A stretch of DNA of 8,319 bases from assembly GCA_023262365.1 (NCBI GenBank), contig JALRBF010000116.1:1-8319 (forward strand), in the 5' to 3' direction. The position numbers and the translations under genes are program-made. The notes below the pieces were generated by a model. The model searched no databases, was not told where the DNA came from, and was given only the letters and a program-made list of their open reading frames with translations. Shown piece by piece: positions 6,449 through 8,319 of this stretch (positions are counted from its first letter, which is position 1; each line of letters opens with the position of its first letter). The DNA is from Burkholderiaceae bacterium (lineage in GTDB: Bacteria; Pseudomonadota; Gammaproteobacteria; Burkholderiales; Burkholderiaceae_C).

Positions 6449-8008
6449 TTACCGGTGCCGTCTGAATGCGACCAAACCCAGCCAAGCCAGCAGGGGCAAG
6501 GCCCACCACAACACCTGGCCCCAGGCGCCGGCCCAACGCACAAATGGCGTCACCCCATCGCGCCCCTGCACCCGGTAAGACAACACCCCGGCTTGCCCGT
6601 AAGGCAGCAAAGCACGCACCTGCCCGCGATGGTCAATCACCGCCGTGGCCCCCGTGTTGGTGGCCCGCACCGTCCAACGCCCCAACTCCAGCGCGCGCCA
6701 GCGTGCCATGGCCAGATGCTGCGGCAGCGCCACGCCGTTGCCAAACCACGCCAAATTGCTGGCGTTGACCCACACCTGGGCCGGTTGTTGCCATTGACGC
6801 TGCGCCAAGCTCAGTGCAAACAAATCCTCATAGCAAATCTGAATCGCCCAGCCCATGCCCCGCCACGACCACGGCGTGGCGTGCAACACCCCCGCGCCAA
6901 AGCCCGCCAACGGCATGCCCATGGCCGCGACAAACCAACCAAAACCCGGCGGCACGTATTCGCCAAACGGCACCAAATGATGTTTGTCGTATCGTGTGAC
7001 CGACGCCCAATCGGCACGCCAACCCAACAAGCTGTTGCGATACCCACCGTCCGTGGCCGGCAGGGGCGCACCAAACCACAACGCCCCTTGCTGCCGGTTT
7101 AACGCCGCACGCAATCGGGGTTCGGTGCCGGCTGGCCACGCCTGGGGCAACGCGGGCAACACCGTTTCTGGAGCAATCACCAGCGAACCTGGCGCCGCCT
7201 CAGCCAACGCCCGCTGCACATCGGTGGCAGCACGGGCTAAGTTACTTGCGCCAAATTTGTCTTGCTGCGCCACCGCGGGCTGCAGCAGGTTCACCGTCGC
7301 CTCGCCTATTGGCGTGGTCAAGCCATCCACCCCCAACGGCGCGCTGGGCCAGCTCGCCAGCGCCACCACACACAGCCCCGCAGCACCCACGCGCCAGCGT
7401 CGTCGCCCCCATGCCCACGCCATCCAGCCCGCCCATGCTGCCATCAGGGGCGCCACACCCAACGCCCCCAGCCAAGGCCCGGCACTGGCCAACAACGTAC
7501 CGAGCATCGGCACCGCCACACCGCCCCACGCAAACCCGGTAAACCACGTCGCTCGCATCCATTCGGACAGCATCAGTGCCGCGGCCAAACCCAGCGCACT
7601 GCGCCACGCACCAGGCCGTTGCCCCCACGCCGCGTGGAGCATGGGGCCCAACGTCAAGGCTGACTCAAGCGCCAGCACCGCGCTCAAGGCCAGCCACGCC
7701 AACCACGCCAGCGGCTGCGGTAAACCTGCCACCTCGTGCATGGCGTGGGTGAGCCAACCCACCGACGCCACCCACCCTGCCATGCCATGACACCAGCCCA
7801 GCCACGCGCGCGCACGCCACGTGGTTTGGTGCCACAACACCCACGCCAGTGCCAACAATGCCACCCATTGCACCCAAGCCACTGGGGTGCCGTACACCAA
7901 GCCCAAAACTGGCCATTGCAACCCCGCGTGGGGCCAGGCCAACGCCCACCCCGTAGCCACGCCCGAGGCCAGGGCCCAGCCTGTGTGGAACAGGGTATGG
8001 CGGGTCAC
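6449..8008 (-). CDS. lnt: Apolipoprotein N-acyltransferase
   Basis: Lnt is the inner-membrane enzyme that adds the third acyl chain to the N-terminal cysteine of lipoproteins, the last step of lipoprotein maturation before Lol sorting. The protein has 519 residues, close to the usual length of about 510-530. Residues 1 to about 220 are a series of hydrophobic, Trp-rich membrane segments. The periplasmic nitrilase-fold domain follows (about 235-480) with the full catalytic triad visible: E281 in IAPETVLP, K342 in RYDKHHLVPFGEYVP, and C392 in IQICYEDLF. A final membrane helix covers about 494-514. The start is GTG at 8008, overlapping the corC stop as GTGA; there is no ATG in frame before about residue 76, so the GTG is well supported. 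The protein is strikingly rich in tryptophan (45 of 519 by my count). Confidence 0.97.
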   Translation of the reverse strand: MTRHTLFHTGWALASGVATGWALAWPHAGLQWPVLGLVYGTPVAWVQWVALLALAWVLWHQTTWRARAWLGWCHGMAGWVASVGWLTHAMHEVAGLPQPLAWLAWLALSAVLALESALTLGPMLHAAWGQRPGAWRSALGLAAALMLSEWMRATWFTGFAWGGVAVPMLGTLLASAGPWLGALGVAPLMAAWAGWMAWAWGRRRWRVGAAGLCVVALASWPSAPLGVDGLTTPIGEATVNLLQPAVAQQDKFGASNLARAATDVQRALAEAAPGSLVIAPETVLPALPQAWPAGTEPRLRAALNRQQGALWFGAPLPATDGGYRNSLLGWRADWASVTRYDKHHLVPFGEYVPPGFGWFVAAMGMPLAGFGAGVLHATPWSWRGMGWAIQICYEDLFALSLAQRQWQQPAQVWVNASNLAWFGNGVALPQHLAMARWRALELGRWTVRATNTGATAVIDHRGQVRALLPYGQAGVLSYRVQGRDGVTPFVRWAGAWGQVLWWALPLLAWLGLVAFRRHR

Positions 8009-8319
8009 GCCGAAGCGTCTAGCGCCGCCGCATCGGTGGCCATACGCGCCACCTTAAACCAGCGCACCGCGCCACCGCGGGCCAGCAACACGGCAAACTG
8101 CAAGCCCTGCACCTCAAACAACTCGCCGCGCTGCGGCACGTGCCCCATTTCGTGCGCGATCCAGCCGCCAATGGTATCAAAGTCATCCTCGGGTAACTGC
8201 ACCTCAAACGCCTCGTTGATACGCGCCACGGCGGTATCGCCGGCCACGCGCCAGGTGCCGTCGGCCAGGCTAAAGATGTCGCCGTTGTCCTCGGCTTCGT
8301 CAAATTCGTCCTCAATCTC
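8005..8319 (-). CDS. corC: CorC/YbeX-type transporter-associated protein (partial, N-terminus beyond right edge)
   Basis: The visible part is the last 104 residues of a CorC/YbeX protein, read in one open frame from the right edge (8319) to the TGA at 8005-8007. The opening EIEDEFDEAEDNGDI is the linker that follows the paired CBS domains in this family. Then comes the CorC_HlyC domain, recognisable from INEAFEVQLPEDDFDTIGGW, the GHVPQRGE turn and the final strands FEVQGLQFAVL. The CBS domains lie outside the window. CorC proteins have been linked to magnesium and cobalt resistance or efflux, and the E. coli homologue YbeX sits next to lnt as here. A GTG at 8247 lies in the middle of the conserved domain and is not the real start. 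The stop overlaps the lnt start by 4 bases, which points to co-transcription and coupled translation. Confidence 0.93.
   Translation of the reverse strand, partial: EIEDEFDEAEDNGDIFSLADGTWRVAGDTAVARINEAFEVQLPEDDFDTIGGWIAHEMGHVPQRGELFEVQGLQFAVLLARGGAVRWFKVARMATDAAALDASA

Noticed and set aside
8129..8149. HEMGH, an HExxH zinc-protease-like pattern in the CorC C-terminal domain
   Set aside because: It lies in the CorC_HlyC domain at a position where family members have similar but non-matching residues (for example an AFGH-type sequence). The fold is not a protease, so the match is coincidental.
8247..8319. Possible short gene starting at the GTG at 8247
   Set aside because: The frame stays open to the window edge and the upstream residues match the CorC linker, so the GTG is an internal valine codon.

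Overview
The window reads as a chromosomal segment of a betaproteobacterium, most likely of the order Burkholderiales and perhaps Comamonadaceae-like. This rests on the gene order corC-lnt-glyQ-glyS-plsC-(YgjP-like protease), which from memory is the usual arrangement in that group, and on the G+C-rich, Trp-, Ala- and Gln-rich coding style. All eight genes lie on the minus strand, so transcription runs from the right edge to the left. Nearly every base is coding, and no stretch longer than about 90 bases lacks a gene. I saw no tRNA, rRNA, CRISPR array, insertion sequence or integration site.

Right part (8319 down to 1799) is a compact, apparently co-transcribed housekeeping block. It begins with the C-terminal end of a CorC/YbeX-type protein, cut by the window edge. 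Next comes apolipoprotein N-acyltransferase (lnt), whose GTG start overlaps the corC stop. After a 52-base gap come the alpha and beta subunits of the tetrameric glycyl-tRNA synthetase (glyQ and glyS, overlapping by 4 bases). Then follow a 1-acylglycerol-3-phosphate acyltransferase (plsC) and a YgjP-like zinc metallopeptidase, which overlap by 8 bases. The block joins envelope lipid and lipoprotein maturation (Lnt, PlsC) to glycine charging (GlyQS). The heptose-phosphatase gene gmhB, which I recall between glyS and plsC in many relatives, is absent: glyS and plsC are separated by only 8 bases.

Left part (1712 to 1) is a separate transport unit. A periplasmic NMT1/SsuA-type substrate-binding protein with a Sec signal peptide is followed 6 bases later by an ABC ATPase of the nitrate/sulfonate/taurine importer type, which runs off the left edge. 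The permease is not in the window and may lie just beyond it. The substrate cannot be told from sequence alone. An 86-base AT-rich leader separates this unit from the housekeeping block. It holds a strong ribosome binding site and two inverted repeats, so the unit probably has its own promoter and control.

I found no sign of a previously undescribed system. The points most worth a second look are the missing gmhB, the palindromic leader of the transport unit, and the HX4E (rather than HX4D) catalytic motif in PlsC.
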